Positions 1 through 6,879 of a stretch of DNA of 13,193 nucleotides are shown here, piece by piece. Source of the DNA: Desulfobacteraceae bacterium (GTDB lineage Bacteria; Desulfobacterota; DSM-4660; Desulfatiglandales; HGW-15). Made by a program: the position numbers and the translations under genes. Under the pieces are notes generated by a model. That model made no database searches. It was given only the letters and a program-made list of their open reading frames with translations, and was not told the origin of the DNA. The DNA lies in contig RPPU01000055.1 in the NCBI GenBank assembly GCA_003819975.1, forward strand, positions 1 to 13,193, written 5' to 3'. The stretch's first letter is position 1, and every line of letters starts with the position of its first letter.

Positions 1-1054
1 AGGCTTCGGCCCGTTCCGTGTCGCTGACTTGGTGGGTGAGAAAAGTGTTCACGGTCGGCACCCAGGTCGAGGCGGTCAAGCCGAAAAGGATTTGCGAAGC
101 CACGAATATTTCGAAACGGGTTGTGCTCATCCAGATCAACATCAAGGGAATGCCGAGCGCTTCGGAAAAAATCAACATGCCTTTGGAGCCGTGCTTGTCG
201 ATATACCGGCCGATCGGAATTTGAGACACGACCCAAGTCAAAGACATGACACAATGCATGATCGCGAGCTGCATGATCGTAAAATGATAATCTTTGTTCA
301 ACATGCCGTAGAGGATGCCCCAGCCCATGCCCCAGAATAAAGAATCGCCGGCAACCGCGCAGAAAAATCCGACCAACCCTTTAGGCGGACGACTAGATCG
401 TCGCAGAGCCCGGATTCCTTCTTGCCAAGTGATGCCTTGGTTATGGGTGTGGCGCTCGGCCGCTATGTAACGCCATACCAGGAATAGTCCCAGGGCTTCC
501 AAGGCAATCATTAGAGTGAAGACATTCAGATAACCGAACCGGTCCGCGCTCCACCCGCTGAGCATCGGCATGAAAACTCCGGGAATCATGGTAGCCATGG
601 CTATCAAACCGAAGGCGCGGCCGCGTTGCTCCAAAGCCACGGATTCGGCGGTCATTGCGGAAAGAGCCGGACGTGAAATCGCGGATATCCCGAAGCAAAC
701 CACGCCGATCACCAGGAGCGGCCAGATATTAAGGCTCCCGGAAAGGACAAAGAGCAAGTAGGCGGCTAGGACCGCAAAGCTGGATACGATTACAAAGGGT
801 TTGTGACCCAGGCGGTCGGCAAACCATCCGCCCAAGGGTTGCACTAAAGTGGTAACCCCCCCATTCAGACCGCCAAGACTGTTAAGCAGCCCCAAAGTCG
901 GAATGGAAGCGCCCAGGCTTAAAACAAACGGCTGCCAGATCACATTATAGATGCTGTTATGGGCTCCGCGCAAAAAGGAAAAGACGGCCAGGATCCATAG
1001 ATTGCGGCGGCCTTGTTGATCAGGACTTGATGATGGGGTGGAATTTGAATTCAT
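1..1054 (-). CDS. MFS transporter, C-terminus cut by window edge
   Basis: The frame is open from the ATG at 1054-1052 to the left edge, giving 351 residues with no stop, so the C-terminal end lies outside the window. A short hydrophilic start (MNSNSTPSSSPDQQGRR) is followed by repeated hydrophobic segments. The MFS motif-A signature GGWFADRLGHKP lies in the loop after the second membrane span, with a degenerate copy (GRYIDKHGSK) in the C-terminal half. This is the two-fold repeat expected of a 12-helix major facilitator. Family membership is clear, but the substrate is not; a drug, sugar or metabolite exporter or importer would all fit. A GGAG lies only two bases before the ATG, which is close for a Shine-Dalgarno, but no better in-frame start was found upstream. 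It is transcribed divergently from the LiaF-like operon, with its own promoter and a leader hairpin. Confidence 0.85.
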   Translation of the reverse strand, partial: MNSNSTPSSSPDQQGRRNLWILAVFSFLRGAHNSIYNVIWQPFVLSLGASIPTLGLLNSLGGLNGGVTTLVQPLGGWFADRLGHKPFVIVSSFAVLAAYLLFVLSGSLNIWPLLVIGVVCFGISAISRPALSAMTAESVALEQRGRAFGLIAMATMIPGVFMPMLSGWSADRFGYLNVFTLMIALEALGLFLVWRYIAAERHTHNQGITWQEGIRALRRSSRPPKGLVGFFCAVAGDSLFWGMGWGILYGMLNKDYHFTIMQLAIMHCVMSLTWVVSQIPIGRYIDKHGSKGMLIFSEALGIPLMLIWMSTTRFEIFVASQILFGLTASTWVPTVNTFLTHQVSDTERAEA

Positions 1055-1069
1055 GACTCCATTTATCCG

Positions 1070-1104
1070 CAAACAAAACGGCTCGCTCTTGAGAGAGGAG
1101 CCGT
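1070..1104 (-). terminator. Leader hairpin plus T-tract: attenuator or terminator
   Basis: Read on the minus strand, ACGGCTC plus CTCT (1104-1094) pairs with AGAG plus GAGCCGT (1089-1078). This gives an 11-bp stem with one bulged base (1085) and a four-base loop, followed at once by TTTTGTTT (1078-1071). That is the form of an intrinsic terminator, yet it lies between the predicted promoter (1120-1148) and the transporter ATG at 1054. A transcript starting near 1113 would meet it within about 10 bases. It may be a transcription attenuator or may stop read-through from outside. The structure is seen; the role is inferred. Confidence 0.55.
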
Positions 1105-1119
1105 TGTGATTTTACAGGT

Positions 1120-1148
1120 ATGGTATCAGTAATACTTATAAAGGTCAA
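1120..1148 (-). promoter_or_regulatory. Sigma70-like promoter of the left MFS gene
   Basis: On the minus strand TTGACC (1148-1143) and TACCAT (1125-1120) are separated by exactly 17 bases. The -35 box has five of six consensus bases and the -10 box four of six. The predicted start site is near 1113, about 60 bases before the ATG at 1054. Confidence 0.5.
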
Positions 1149-1218
1149 TGATAAGATAGCCGGGGCAGCGTATAGCGAACCCTGAAGACCGGACATAAAG
1201 AGCACGGTTTTTATTAGT

Positions 1219-1247
1219 TTGTGCCTAACGCGGGGTTGTTTTATAAT
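1219..1247 (+). promoter_or_regulatory. Sigma70-like promoter of the LiaF-like/kinase/regulator operon
   Basis: TTGTGC (1219-1224), a 17-base spacer, and an exact TATAAT (1242-1247) predict transcription from about 1254. This leaves a leader of roughly 145 bases before the ATG at 1401. The leader contains a distant inverted repeat CGGTCT (1277-1282) / AGACCG (1302-1307), otherwise nothing recognisable. A weaker TATAGT at 1348-1353 could be a second -10 box but lacks a good -35. Confidence 0.55.
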
Positions 1248-1388
1248 TTTTTCCGGTTCCGGCGTATGCAGAGTGCCGGTCTGCCGGGTTTCGCCGATTT
1301 TAGACCGCTGTTCGCCGAAAAAGGGCTGTATTTTCCGGAAAGCCGATTATAGTGGAACCGGTACATGAGTTTTTCGGAAATTCATTCC

Positions 1389-1394
1389 AGGAGG
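1389..1394 (+). promoter_or_regulatory. Shine-Dalgarno deciding the start at 1401
   Basis: AGGAGG lies six bases before the ATG at 1401. The in-frame ATG at 1365 has no comparable site, and its extra residues are not part of the conserved membrane domain. The start was therefore set at 1401. Confidence 0.8.
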
Positions 1395-1400
1395 AAGCTA

Positions 1401-2156
1401 ATGCAAGAAAAAGAAAAAAAACAATTCAGTGTGGGTTTTGTCATCGGTCTTTTGGTCATGTTCGCCGGGGCGCTGCTTTTATTGGGAACCTTCGGTTTTC
1501 CGATTCATTTCGATATCAAGGATTATTGGCCGGTTTTGCTCATAGTGGTCGGTCTGGCCAAGATCATTCAACCCCGGCGCGGACGCCAGATTTTTTGGGG
1601 TTTTGTCTTGGTTCTCTTGGGAATCTTATTTCAATTGAGAATCCTGGATTATATTTATTTTCATTTTCACGATCTCTGGCCTGTTTTGCTGATCATCATC
1701 GGTTACCATATTGCCCGGGGATCGCTTTGGCGGTCGTCCCGTTTCCGACACCCGCCCGTTATTTGCGGAGCAGAGCAAAATTGCGTTAGCGGGGAAGGCG
1801 ATTCGGGCAAATCGGAGACGGTCGATCGGGATATCATCCGGGTTTCCGCTATCTTAGGCGGCGGCCGCTATACGTATTTGAGCAAAAAACTGAAAGGCGG
1901 AGAGATTCATGTTGCCCTGGGCGGGTGCGCGGTGGATTTACGCAACGCCGACATGGAGGGGACGGAGATGACACTGGAGGCCCGGACCTTTATGGGCGGC
2001 ATTGAAATCAAAATCCCGGCCGAATGGGAGGTCATTATCAGCGAATCTCCGGTGCTGGGCGGTATTGAAAACAAAACCAATCCGGTTCAGGCGCCCACTA
2101 AACGATTGATTATCAAAGGCACGGGCTTTATGGGCGGCATTGAGGTCAAGAATTGA
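1401..2156 (+). CDS. LiaF-like membrane protein (envelope-stress sensor partner)
   Basis: This 251-residue protein has four predicted membrane helices (about residues 11-30, 42-56, 64-78 and 92-106) and a soluble C-terminal domain. The membrane part is a tandem of two similar halves, each carrying a D-x-WPVLLI motif (DYWPVLLI at 41-48, DLWPVLLI at 91-98), as in the LiaI/LiaF-like region. The C-terminal half (about 144-251) has five spaced glycine repeats (ILGGG, ALGGC, FMGGIEIK, VLGGIENK, FMGGIEVK), the pattern of the LiaF C-terminal beta-solenoid fold. In Firmicutes LiaF inhibits a sensor kinase until cell-envelope damage. Here the stop overlaps the start of a histidine kinase by four bases, so control of that kinase is a reasonable inference. 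The partner kinase is of LytS type rather than LiaS type, so the exact signal is unknown. Family assignment is firm. Confidence 0.82.
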   Translation: MQEKEKKQFSVGFVIGLLVMFAGALLLLGTFGFPIHFDIKDYWPVLLIVVGLAKIIQPRRGRQIFWGFVLVLLGILFQLRILDYIYFHFHDLWPVLLIIIGYHIARGSLWRSSRFRHPPVICGAEQNCVSGEGDSGKSETVDRDIIRVSAILGGGRYTYLSKKLKGGEIHVALGGCAVDLRNADMEGTEMTLEARTFMGGIEIKIPAEWEVIISESPVLGGIENKTNPVQAPTKRLIIKGTGFMGGIEVKN

Positions 2157-3223
2157 TTTCTTCCCCGTTATTTCGATCCCGGAACCACCTCGTTTTTTTG
2201 GGCCTGCTTGGCGCCCTGATCAGCGCCGGGATCGTTTTTTTCTTTACGGCCGCGGCCCAAGCGACCGTCCGGGAAGCGGTTCTGCTTTTGCTCCCGGCCT
2301 TGACGCTGGAAATGTTCCTGGGCCTGTTCAGTTGGTATCTCTGCCGATTTTTGCCCTTAGAAGGTCCGCGCTTGGCGAATACCTTTGCGGCCCATTTTTT
2401 GACCGGCCTGTTGGTCAATGCTTTCTGGTTGACAAGCATATTTTTGTATAGCCAATTGCTGGACCAGTTGTTCGAAACACGATCCTGGTCCGCGCTTTAC
2501 GATCGGGCTCTGTTTTTTTTGGCCGGCATCGGTTTGGGACTTTATGTGATCTTTATTCTGCTGCACTATCTGGTCTTGGCGCTGGAAAAGACGCAAGCCG
2601 CCGAACAGGAGGCTTTGCAGCAGAAATGGCTGGCCAGCGAAGCGGAGCTGAACGCCTTGAAAAACACCATTCATCCTCATTTAATCTTCAACAGTCTGGC
2701 CATGCTGCCGCCTTTGATCGCGGCCGCGCCGCAACAAGCCGAATTGTTGGTGGGCCGATTGTCCGATTTTTTGCTTTACAACCTGCGTTACAGCAAGAAA
2801 ACGACGGTTCCCCTGCATGAAGAACTCCAGCATGTCAAGGATTTCCTGGAGATCGAAACTCTGCGCCTGAACGAGCGTTTGCGGGTCGAATACCGGATTG
2901 ATCCGTCTGTTTTGAACGAACCGGTCATTCCTTTTATTCTGCAGCCTCTAGTTGAAAACGCCATCAAACACGGCATTCGGACGACTCTTGACGGCGGCAC
3001 GCTCGCCATTGCCATGACCATTGCCCCCGCGTTCATACAGGTTATGATCCGCAATCCTTATGAGAAAAACAGTGCGTCAGGGAAAAGCAGCGGTTTGGGG
3101 CTGGAAACATTAAGGAAACGGCTTGCCGGCGCTTATGGCGCTGCCGGGCGGTTACGTATTCTGCAAGATCAAAACGAATTTACGGTCGAGATGCAGATTC
3201 CACGACAAAGGCAGGTTTTATGA
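2153..3223 (+). CDS. LytS/YehU-type membrane sensor histidine kinase
   Basis: The 356-residue protein starts at TTG (2153), inside the last codons of the LiaF-like gene (TTGA overlap). A GAGGT at 2142-2146, six bases upstream, supports this start; no ATG lies nearby in frame. Four hydrophobic helices (about residues 12-36, 42-68, 78-102 and 117-143) are followed by a short Ala/Gln/Glu-rich coiled-coil linker. The His_kinase domain (PF06580 type) then begins with IHPHLIFNSL, with His176 as the likely phosphoacceptor. The ATPase part shows the N-box PLVENAIKHG (265-274) and the G-box SSGLGLETL (312-320). Such kinases phosphorylate LytTR response regulators, and one is encoded next, overlapping by ATGA. 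With no extracellular sensor domain, sensing is probably in the membrane or through the LiaF-like partner. Confidence 0.85.
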   Translation: MISSPLFRSRNHLVFLGLLGALISAGIVFFFTAAAQATVREAVLLLLPALTLEMFLGLFSWYLCRFLPLEGPRLANTFAAHFLTGLLVNAFWLTSIFLYSQLLDQLFETRSWSALYDRALFFLAGIGLGLYVIFILLHYLVLALEKTQAAEQEALQQKWLASEAELNALKNTIHPHLIFNSLAMLPPLIAAAPQQAELLVGRLSDFLLYNLRYSKKTTVPLHEELQHVKDFLEIETLRLNERLRVEYRIDPSVLNEPVIPFILQPLVENAIKHGIRTTLDGGTLAIAMTIAPAFIQVMIRNPYEKNSASGKSSGLGLETLRKRLAGAYGAAGRLRILQDQNEFTVEMQIPRQRQVL

Positions 3224-3990
3224 TTAGAGTCTTGATAGTGGATGACGAAGATTTAAGCCGCCAAGCCTTAAAAAATCTTTTGCAGGAATCGGGAGATGTC
3301 GAGATTATGGGTGAATGCCGCAACGGGTTCGAGGCGGTTGAGAGTATTCCAAGGTTGAAGCCGGACCTGGTGTTTTTGGATATTCAAATGCCCCAGTTGA
3401 ACGGCTTTGACGTGGTGGAACTGCTGGAGGAGCCGGCGCCGGCCGTAATATTCGTCACGGCCTTTGACGAATACGCTTTGAAAGCCTTTGAGGCATCGGC
3501 GCTGGATTATCTATTGAAGCCGGTGCAGGCGGAACGCCTGGCCAAGGCGCTTGAAAAATATTACCGCCAAACTGCCGGTTTGAAACCGGTTTCCTTTGCG
3601 CCGTTTATCGAGAGCCACCAGGCCCATTCGGCACCCCTGGCGCGGATTTTAGTTCGGGATGGGCAGAAAATCCATATCGTTCCCACCACGGACATCATGT
3701 ATGTCAAAGCCGAAGACGATTACGTGATGCTGCACACTGCGCAAAAAGCGCTGCTGAAACTGGAACGGTTGAGCCGGTTGGAAAAAATGCTGGACTATAG
3801 GACCTTTTGTCGGATTCACCGTTCTTTTTTATTGAACATCGTTTACCTGGATAAGATTGCAGCATGCAGCAAAGAGAGTCGTTTGGCGGTTCTGAAAAAC
3901 GGGGCAAAACTGCCGATTAGTCGTCAGGGTTATAGGTCACTCCAGAAAATATTGAACGACGAAAAGCGCTTGTCGCGATCTATCGATTAA
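3220..3990 (+). CDS. LytTR-family response regulator
   Basis: This 256-residue protein starts within the stop of the kinase gene (ATGA). The receiver domain (1-115) has the acidic pair D8/D9, phosphoacceptor Asp54 in VFLDIQMP, Thr80 in FVTAF, and Lys100 in LLKP. A short linker leads to a LytTR DNA-binding domain (about 142-246). It carries typical features: a start at ILVRDGQKIHIV, YVKAEDDYV, the basic segment FCRIHRSFLLN, and the ending LPISRQGYRSLQKIL. On phosphorylation such proteins bind direct repeats upstream of target promoters and usually activate them. Plausible targets are its own operon and the secreted-protein gene just downstream; this is inference. The gene order membrane protein, kinase, regulator is a complete signalling unit. 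Confidence 0.9.
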   Translation: MIRVLIVDDEDLSRQALKNLLQESGDVEIMGECRNGFEAVESIPRLKPDLVFLDIQMPQLNGFDVVELLEEPAPAVIFVTAFDEYALKAFEASALDYLLKPVQAERLAKALEKYYRQTAGLKPVSFAPFIESHQAHSAPLARILVRDGQKIHIVPTTDIMYVKAEDDYVMLHTAQKALLKLERLSRLEKMLDYRTFCRIHRSFLLNIVYLDKIAACSKESRLAVLKNGAKLPISRQGYRSLQKILNDEKRLSRSID

Positions 3991-4051
3991 ATAATTCAAA
4001 ATCAACCACTTATGACTTTGCTATCGCCGACGATTCGGTTTCTGAGCGAGT

Positions 4052-4075
4052 AAAACCGGTTTTCTCTTAAACCGG
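4052..4075. repeat. Overlapping palindrome and inverted repeat after the regulator operon
   Basis: AAAACCGGTTTT (4052-4063) is a perfect 12-bp palindrome. It overlaps a stem of CCGGTTT (4056-4062) and AAACCGG (4069-4075) with a six-base loop. No run of T follows on the plus strand, so it is a poor intrinsic terminator. It could be an operator or a processing site at the end of the kinase/regulator operon. Confidence 0.45.
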
Positions 4076-4078
4076 GAT

Positions 4079-4174
4079 CTCTAAAAATTCGTTTTTTGAG
4101 AAGTTTTATGCTTAGATGCGGCCGATTTTTAAGGGGTTATAGTCGATAAAATGTATTTTTGGGCATTCTCAAAA
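4079..4174. repeat. AT-rich inverted repeats with two possible foldings
   Basis: CTCTAAAAA (4079-4087) can pair with TTTTTTGAG (4092-4100) across a TTCG loop with one mismatch. The downstream arm of that hairpin overlaps TTTTGAGAA (4094-4102), which has an exact reverse complement, TTCTCAAAA, at 4166-4174. The two pairings exclude each other. This lies in the AT-rich gap 3991-4277, which otherwise shows no gene. The function is unknown. Confidence 0.4.
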
Positions 4175-4277
4175 GATAAATTTGGCTTAAGAGAGTCAAA
4201 GTTTTTTGCGCGCTGAGGTTGAAATCATATTTTTTTCGGTTCGTCCGGGCAGGGAGGGTCGTGCGGCTTTTTTAGCC

Positions 4278-4306
4278 TTGTGATAAAAATCGGCTTGTTC
4301 TATAAT
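4278..4306 (+). promoter_or_regulatory. Sigma70-like promoter of the secreted-protein gene
   Basis: TTGTGA (4278-4283), a 17-base spacer, and an exact TATAAT (4301-4306) predict a start near 4313, about 50 bases before the ATG at 4364. It resembles the promoter at 1219-1247. Because it overlaps the upstream in-frame ATG at 4280, it argues against that start. Confidence 0.65.
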
Positions 4307-4350
4307 CTCCGCCATTATGAAACCGCGGGCAACTTTTCAAGAACCGCGCA

Positions 4351-4356
4351 AAGGAG
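4351..4356 (+). promoter_or_regulatory. Shine-Dalgarno deciding the start at 4364
   Basis: AAGGAG lies seven bases before the ATG at 4364, which begins a clear signal peptide. The upstream ATG at 4280 overlaps the promoter. Confidence 0.8.
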
Positions 4357-4363
4357 TATTGCC

Positions 4364-5419
4364 ATGAAAAGATTTCGCCGGTTGTTTGGGGTTGTATTTA
4401 TTTTTGTCTTGGCGTTTAACGCGCCTCAGGTTATCTTCGGCCAGCAATCAGTCAACCGCAAGCCGCCGGTCAATAAAGCGGGTCAAAGCGGACCGGTGCA
4501 ACCGAATGTACCTCCGGTGCCGCATCCGGGACCTTTGCCTGTTCATTGCGACCCGCAAAAAGTGCACATCCCGGCTGCGGCGCAGGATGCCAAGCCGATC
4601 ATAACCGTCAATGCCGTAGCCAGCGGCGGCGGGCAAATTCAACACCCGGAAGCGAGTCCGATCCATTGCGCTTCCCCCTGCCAAAGTTCGGTCGGCCTCA
4701 ATACCAGTCTGGTCATCACGATTCATGCGAAGAATCCCGGAGGCGTTAAAAATATCGGCGTTACCGTCACTCCGCCGGAAGGTCCGGCGTACGGCATTGA
4801 GCGAACCGCTGCTCCGGATGCCGATCAATGCGCGTATCCCTCTTTAAGCATTCCGGGTCATAACGGTTCGGGAGGTATCGGCGCTACGCCCATCTTATTC
4901 CGCATGAATAAACCGGCTGCCAAAGCCACTTTGCTGGTTCGGGCCACTAATTTCAACGGCCAATCGGTCCTGTATGCCGTCACTTATTATGTTAAAGCAA
5001 GCACACCACCGGGCCCTCAACCGCCGCCAAGTGCGACCAAAGCCTGTGTGACGGCGAGTTTCGGCTTTACCTGGGGCAGTTTTCCGGCCGAATTGGCCGG
5101 AAAAGAACTTCCGGTGACCGTGCATTTTCACGGGGAATTCCGGGGTTCGCCGCTCCCCAAAAGCACGGCCTTGAGGTCGTTCGATGCGAGAAAAACCTAT
5201 AAAGTGCTTTACCCTTCTTCGGCCACCTGGACGGGCATGAACGAGACTTTCCCCAATCTCATGCCGGGCGAATGGATGGTGACGGCCCAGTATATCAGCG
5301 GGCTGGGAGGTCTGAAGCACTATGACACGCCGATCACCTGCCGGGGGACCGTGCCGGCCGGTACGGCTTGCAAGGTTTTTTATTTTAATCATGACAAGCA
5401 AACCTGCAGCAATCGATAG
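4364..5419 (+). CDS. Secreted cysteine-containing protein of unknown function
   Basis: I do not recognise this 351-residue protein. It begins with a classical signal peptide: basic MKRFRR, then a hydrophobic core to about residue 20, with likely cleavage near residues 20-26. A proline-rich stretch (about 34-60) leads to a first domain (about 61-211). A second proline-rich linker (214-223, PPGPQPPP) leads to a second domain (225-351). The mature part has eight cysteines (62, 102, 106, 156, 228, 326, 336, 348), an even number suited to disulfides in an oxidising compartment. Both domains are rich in alternating hydrophobic residues and may be beta-sandwich (Ig-like) folds; this is a guess. There is no lipobox and no C-terminal anchor, so it is probably periplasmic or extracellular. 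It has its own promoter directly downstream of the LytTR regulator gene, so it could be a target of that system. Confidence 0.75.
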   Translation: MKRFRRLFGVVFIFVLAFNAPQVIFGQQSVNRKPPVNKAGQSGPVQPNVPPVPHPGPLPVHCDPQKVHIPAAAQDAKPIITVNAVASGGGQIQHPEASPIHCASPCQSSVGLNTSLVITIHAKNPGGVKNIGVTVTPPEGPAYGIERTAAPDADQCAYPSLSIPGHNGSGGIGATPILFRMNKPAAKATLLVRATNFNGQSVLYAVTYYVKASTPPGPQPPPSATKACVTASFGFTWGSFPAELAGKELPVTVHFHGEFRGSPLPKSTALRSFDARKTYKVLYPSSATWTGMNETFPNLMPGEWMVTAQYISGLGGLKHYDTPITCRGTVPAGTACKVFYFNHDKQTCSNR

Positions 5420-5436
5420 GAGCAAAAATTTTAAAC

Positions 5437-5462
5437 AGGATTAACGGGATGATCCTTTTATT
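5437..5462 (+). terminator. Weak intrinsic terminator after the secreted-protein gene
   Basis: AGGATTA (5437-5443) pairs with TGATCCT (5450-5456), including one G-T pair, around a six-base loop. It is followed by TTTATT. The stem is short and AT-rich, so termination may be partial. Confidence 0.45.
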
Positions 5463-5483
5463 ACAACCAATCAGATCCAAAAC

Positions 5484-5511
5484 ATGACATTCACACCGCG
5501 GTATGAATAAT
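5484..5511 (+). promoter_or_regulatory. Candidate glyA promoter
   Basis: ATGACA (5484-5489) and AATAAT (5506-5511) each match five of six consensus bases and are separated by 16 bases. The start would be near 5518, just ahead of the GAGGAG ribosome-binding site (5526-5531) and the ATG at 5537. Confidence 0.4.
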
Positions 5512-5536
5512 ACACGGAACCAGACGAGGAGTCTTT

Positions 5537-6793
5537 ATGAATTTATTGGAAGAGAAACTGACCGCTTTTGATCCGGATGTGGACCGTATTATTCGCCAAG
5601 AGATCCGGCGCAACGAGGAGACGATCAATTTGATCGCTTCGGAAAATTATCCGCCTAAATCGCTCATGAAAGCATTGAGTTCCATGCTTTCCGGGATTTA
5701 CAGCGAGGGGTATCCGGGCGAACGCTGGTACCGCGGGCTCGAGCATATCGATCAATTGGAATCCCTGGCCATTGAACGGGCCAAGGCGATTTTCGGGGCC
5801 GAGCATGCCAATGTCCAGGCTCTTTCGGGGTCCAGCGCCAATATCGCGGCTTACTTAGCCATGTTGAACCTGGGCGACCGGATTCTGAGCATGGATATCG
5901 ACGCGGGCGGTCACCTGAGCCATGGCGCCAAAGCCAATCTGGTTTCCAAGTTGTACGATGTGGTTCAGTACGGCGTGCATGCCCAAACCGGGTTGCTGGA
6001 TTTCGACGCCATCCGTAAGCAGGCCCTGGAAAGCAAACCCAAGTTGATTGTGTGCGGCGCCAGTGCTTATCCGCGCACCATTGATTTCAAGCGCTTCCGC
6101 GAGATCGCCGACGAGGTCGGCGCTTTGCTGATGGCCGACATCTCCCACATTGCCGGTCTGGTGGTGGCCGGCGCGCATCCCAATCCGGTGCCCTACTGCG
6201 ATGTGGTCACCACGACCACGCATAAGACCCTGCGCATGACGCGCGGCGCGATTATTCTCTGCAAGAAAGCATTGGCCGCCAAAGTGGACCGGGCCGTTTT
6301 CCCGACTTTGCAGGGCGGACCGCACCAGTCCAATATTTCAGCCATAGCTGTGGGTCTAAAACAACTGAAAACGCCGGAATACAAAACTTACATTCAGAGG
6401 GTGGTCGTGAACGCGGCGGCCCTGAGCAAGGAACTGCAGATTTTGGGTGCGACCATCGTCAGCAACGGGACCGACAACCATTTATTGCTTATGGACCTTT
6501 CCGGAGAGCATCTGGACGGCGAGACCGCTTCCATTGCCCTGGAAAAAGCGCATATTATCGTTAATAAAAATAAAATTCCCAATGATCAAGGCACGGCCAA
6601 AAAGCCTTCGGGCATTCGACTGGGCAGCCCGGCCATTTCCACGCGCGGCATGGGCGTCGAGGAAGTCAAAAAGATAGCGGGATGGATCATGGATGTGATC
6701 AAACATCCGGGCAGTGAAGCAGTGCTCCAAAGGACCAAGGCCGAAGCCATGGCGCTCTGCGCCAAATTCCCGATTTACCAATTGACTTATTAA
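5537..6793 (+). CDS. glyA: Serine hydroxymethyltransferase
   Basis: The 418-residue protein matches the usual length of bacterial GlyA, a cytosolic PLP enzyme that converts serine and tetrahydrofolate to glycine and methylene-tetrahydrofolate. Readable active-site parts are Tyr55 and Glu57 in YSEGYPGERWY, Tyr65, the histidines of GGHLSHG (126 and 129), Asp201 and His204 in ADISHIAG, the PLP lysine Lys230 in TTTTHKTLR, and Arg361 in SGIRLGSPA, which holds the substrate carboxylate. All key residues are present, so it should be active. The loop after the PLP lysine reads LRMTRGA rather than the common RGPRGG type, and the YYGG motif is WYRG. These are lineage-type differences rather than signs of another activity. 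A GAGGAG lies five bases before the ATG. It is monocistronic, between a candidate promoter and a strong terminator. Confidence 0.95.
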   Translation: MNLLEEKLTAFDPDVDRIIRQEIRRNEETINLIASENYPPKSLMKALSSMLSGIYSEGYPGERWYRGLEHIDQLESLAIERAKAIFGAEHANVQALSGSSANIAAYLAMLNLGDRILSMDIDAGGHLSHGAKANLVSKLYDVVQYGVHAQTGLLDFDAIRKQALESKPKLIVCGASAYPRTIDFKRFREIADEVGALLMADISHIAGLVVAGAHPNPVPYCDVVTTTTHKTLRMTRGAIILCKKALAAKVDRAVFPTLQGGPHQSNISAIAVGLKQLKTPEYKTYIQRVVVNAAALSKELQILGATIVSNGTDNHLLLMDLSGEHLDGETASIALEKAHIIVNKNKIPNDQGTAKKPSGIRLGSPAISTRGMGVEEVKKIAGWIMDVIKHPGSEAVLQRTKAEAMALCAKFPIYQLTY

Positions 6794-6794
6794 T

Positions 6795-6828
6795 AAAAGG
6801 ATGCCGCCATCAACGGCGGCATCCTTTT
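6795..6828. terminator. Strong intrinsic terminator after glyA
   Basis: A perfect 14-bp stem (6795-6808 with 6815-6828) encloses a six-base loop. It is flanked by AAAA on the left and TTTT on the right, with GC-rich centres GATGCCGCC and GGCGGCATC. It could work in both directions, and it separates glyA from the radical SAM gene. Confidence 0.92.
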
Positions 6829-6879
6829 AAAATTGTTTTAAAATGTATTTTTATAAGTACTTTTTTAAAGGAAGAGTTC

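Noticed and set aside
1020..1205. Minus-strand open frame of 61 codons overlapping the MFS start
   Set aside because: It covers the predicted promoter and leader hairpin, overlaps the transporter start in another frame, and resembles no protein family.
4265..4277. GGCT/AGCC mini-hairpin with a T-rich loop
   Set aside because: A four-base stem just before the promoter is too weak to call a terminator.
4280..4363. Upstream in-frame start for the secreted protein
   Set aside because: The ATG at 4280 lies inside the -35 box of a good promoter, and it would put 28 residues before a proper signal peptide. The ATG at 4364 has a strong ribosome-binding site.
4895..5425. Minus-strand open frame of 176 codons opposite the secreted-protein gene
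   Set aside because: The plus-strand frame has promoter, ribosome-binding site and signal peptide. The minus frame has none of these and is rich in Arg and Gly, as expected of antisense reading.
5537..6793. Possibility that the GlyA homologue is a different PLP aldolase because of LRMTRGA after the PLP lysine
   Set aside because: All catalytic and folate/serine-site residues that can be recognised are conserved, so ordinary serine hydroxymethyltransferase is the simplest reading.
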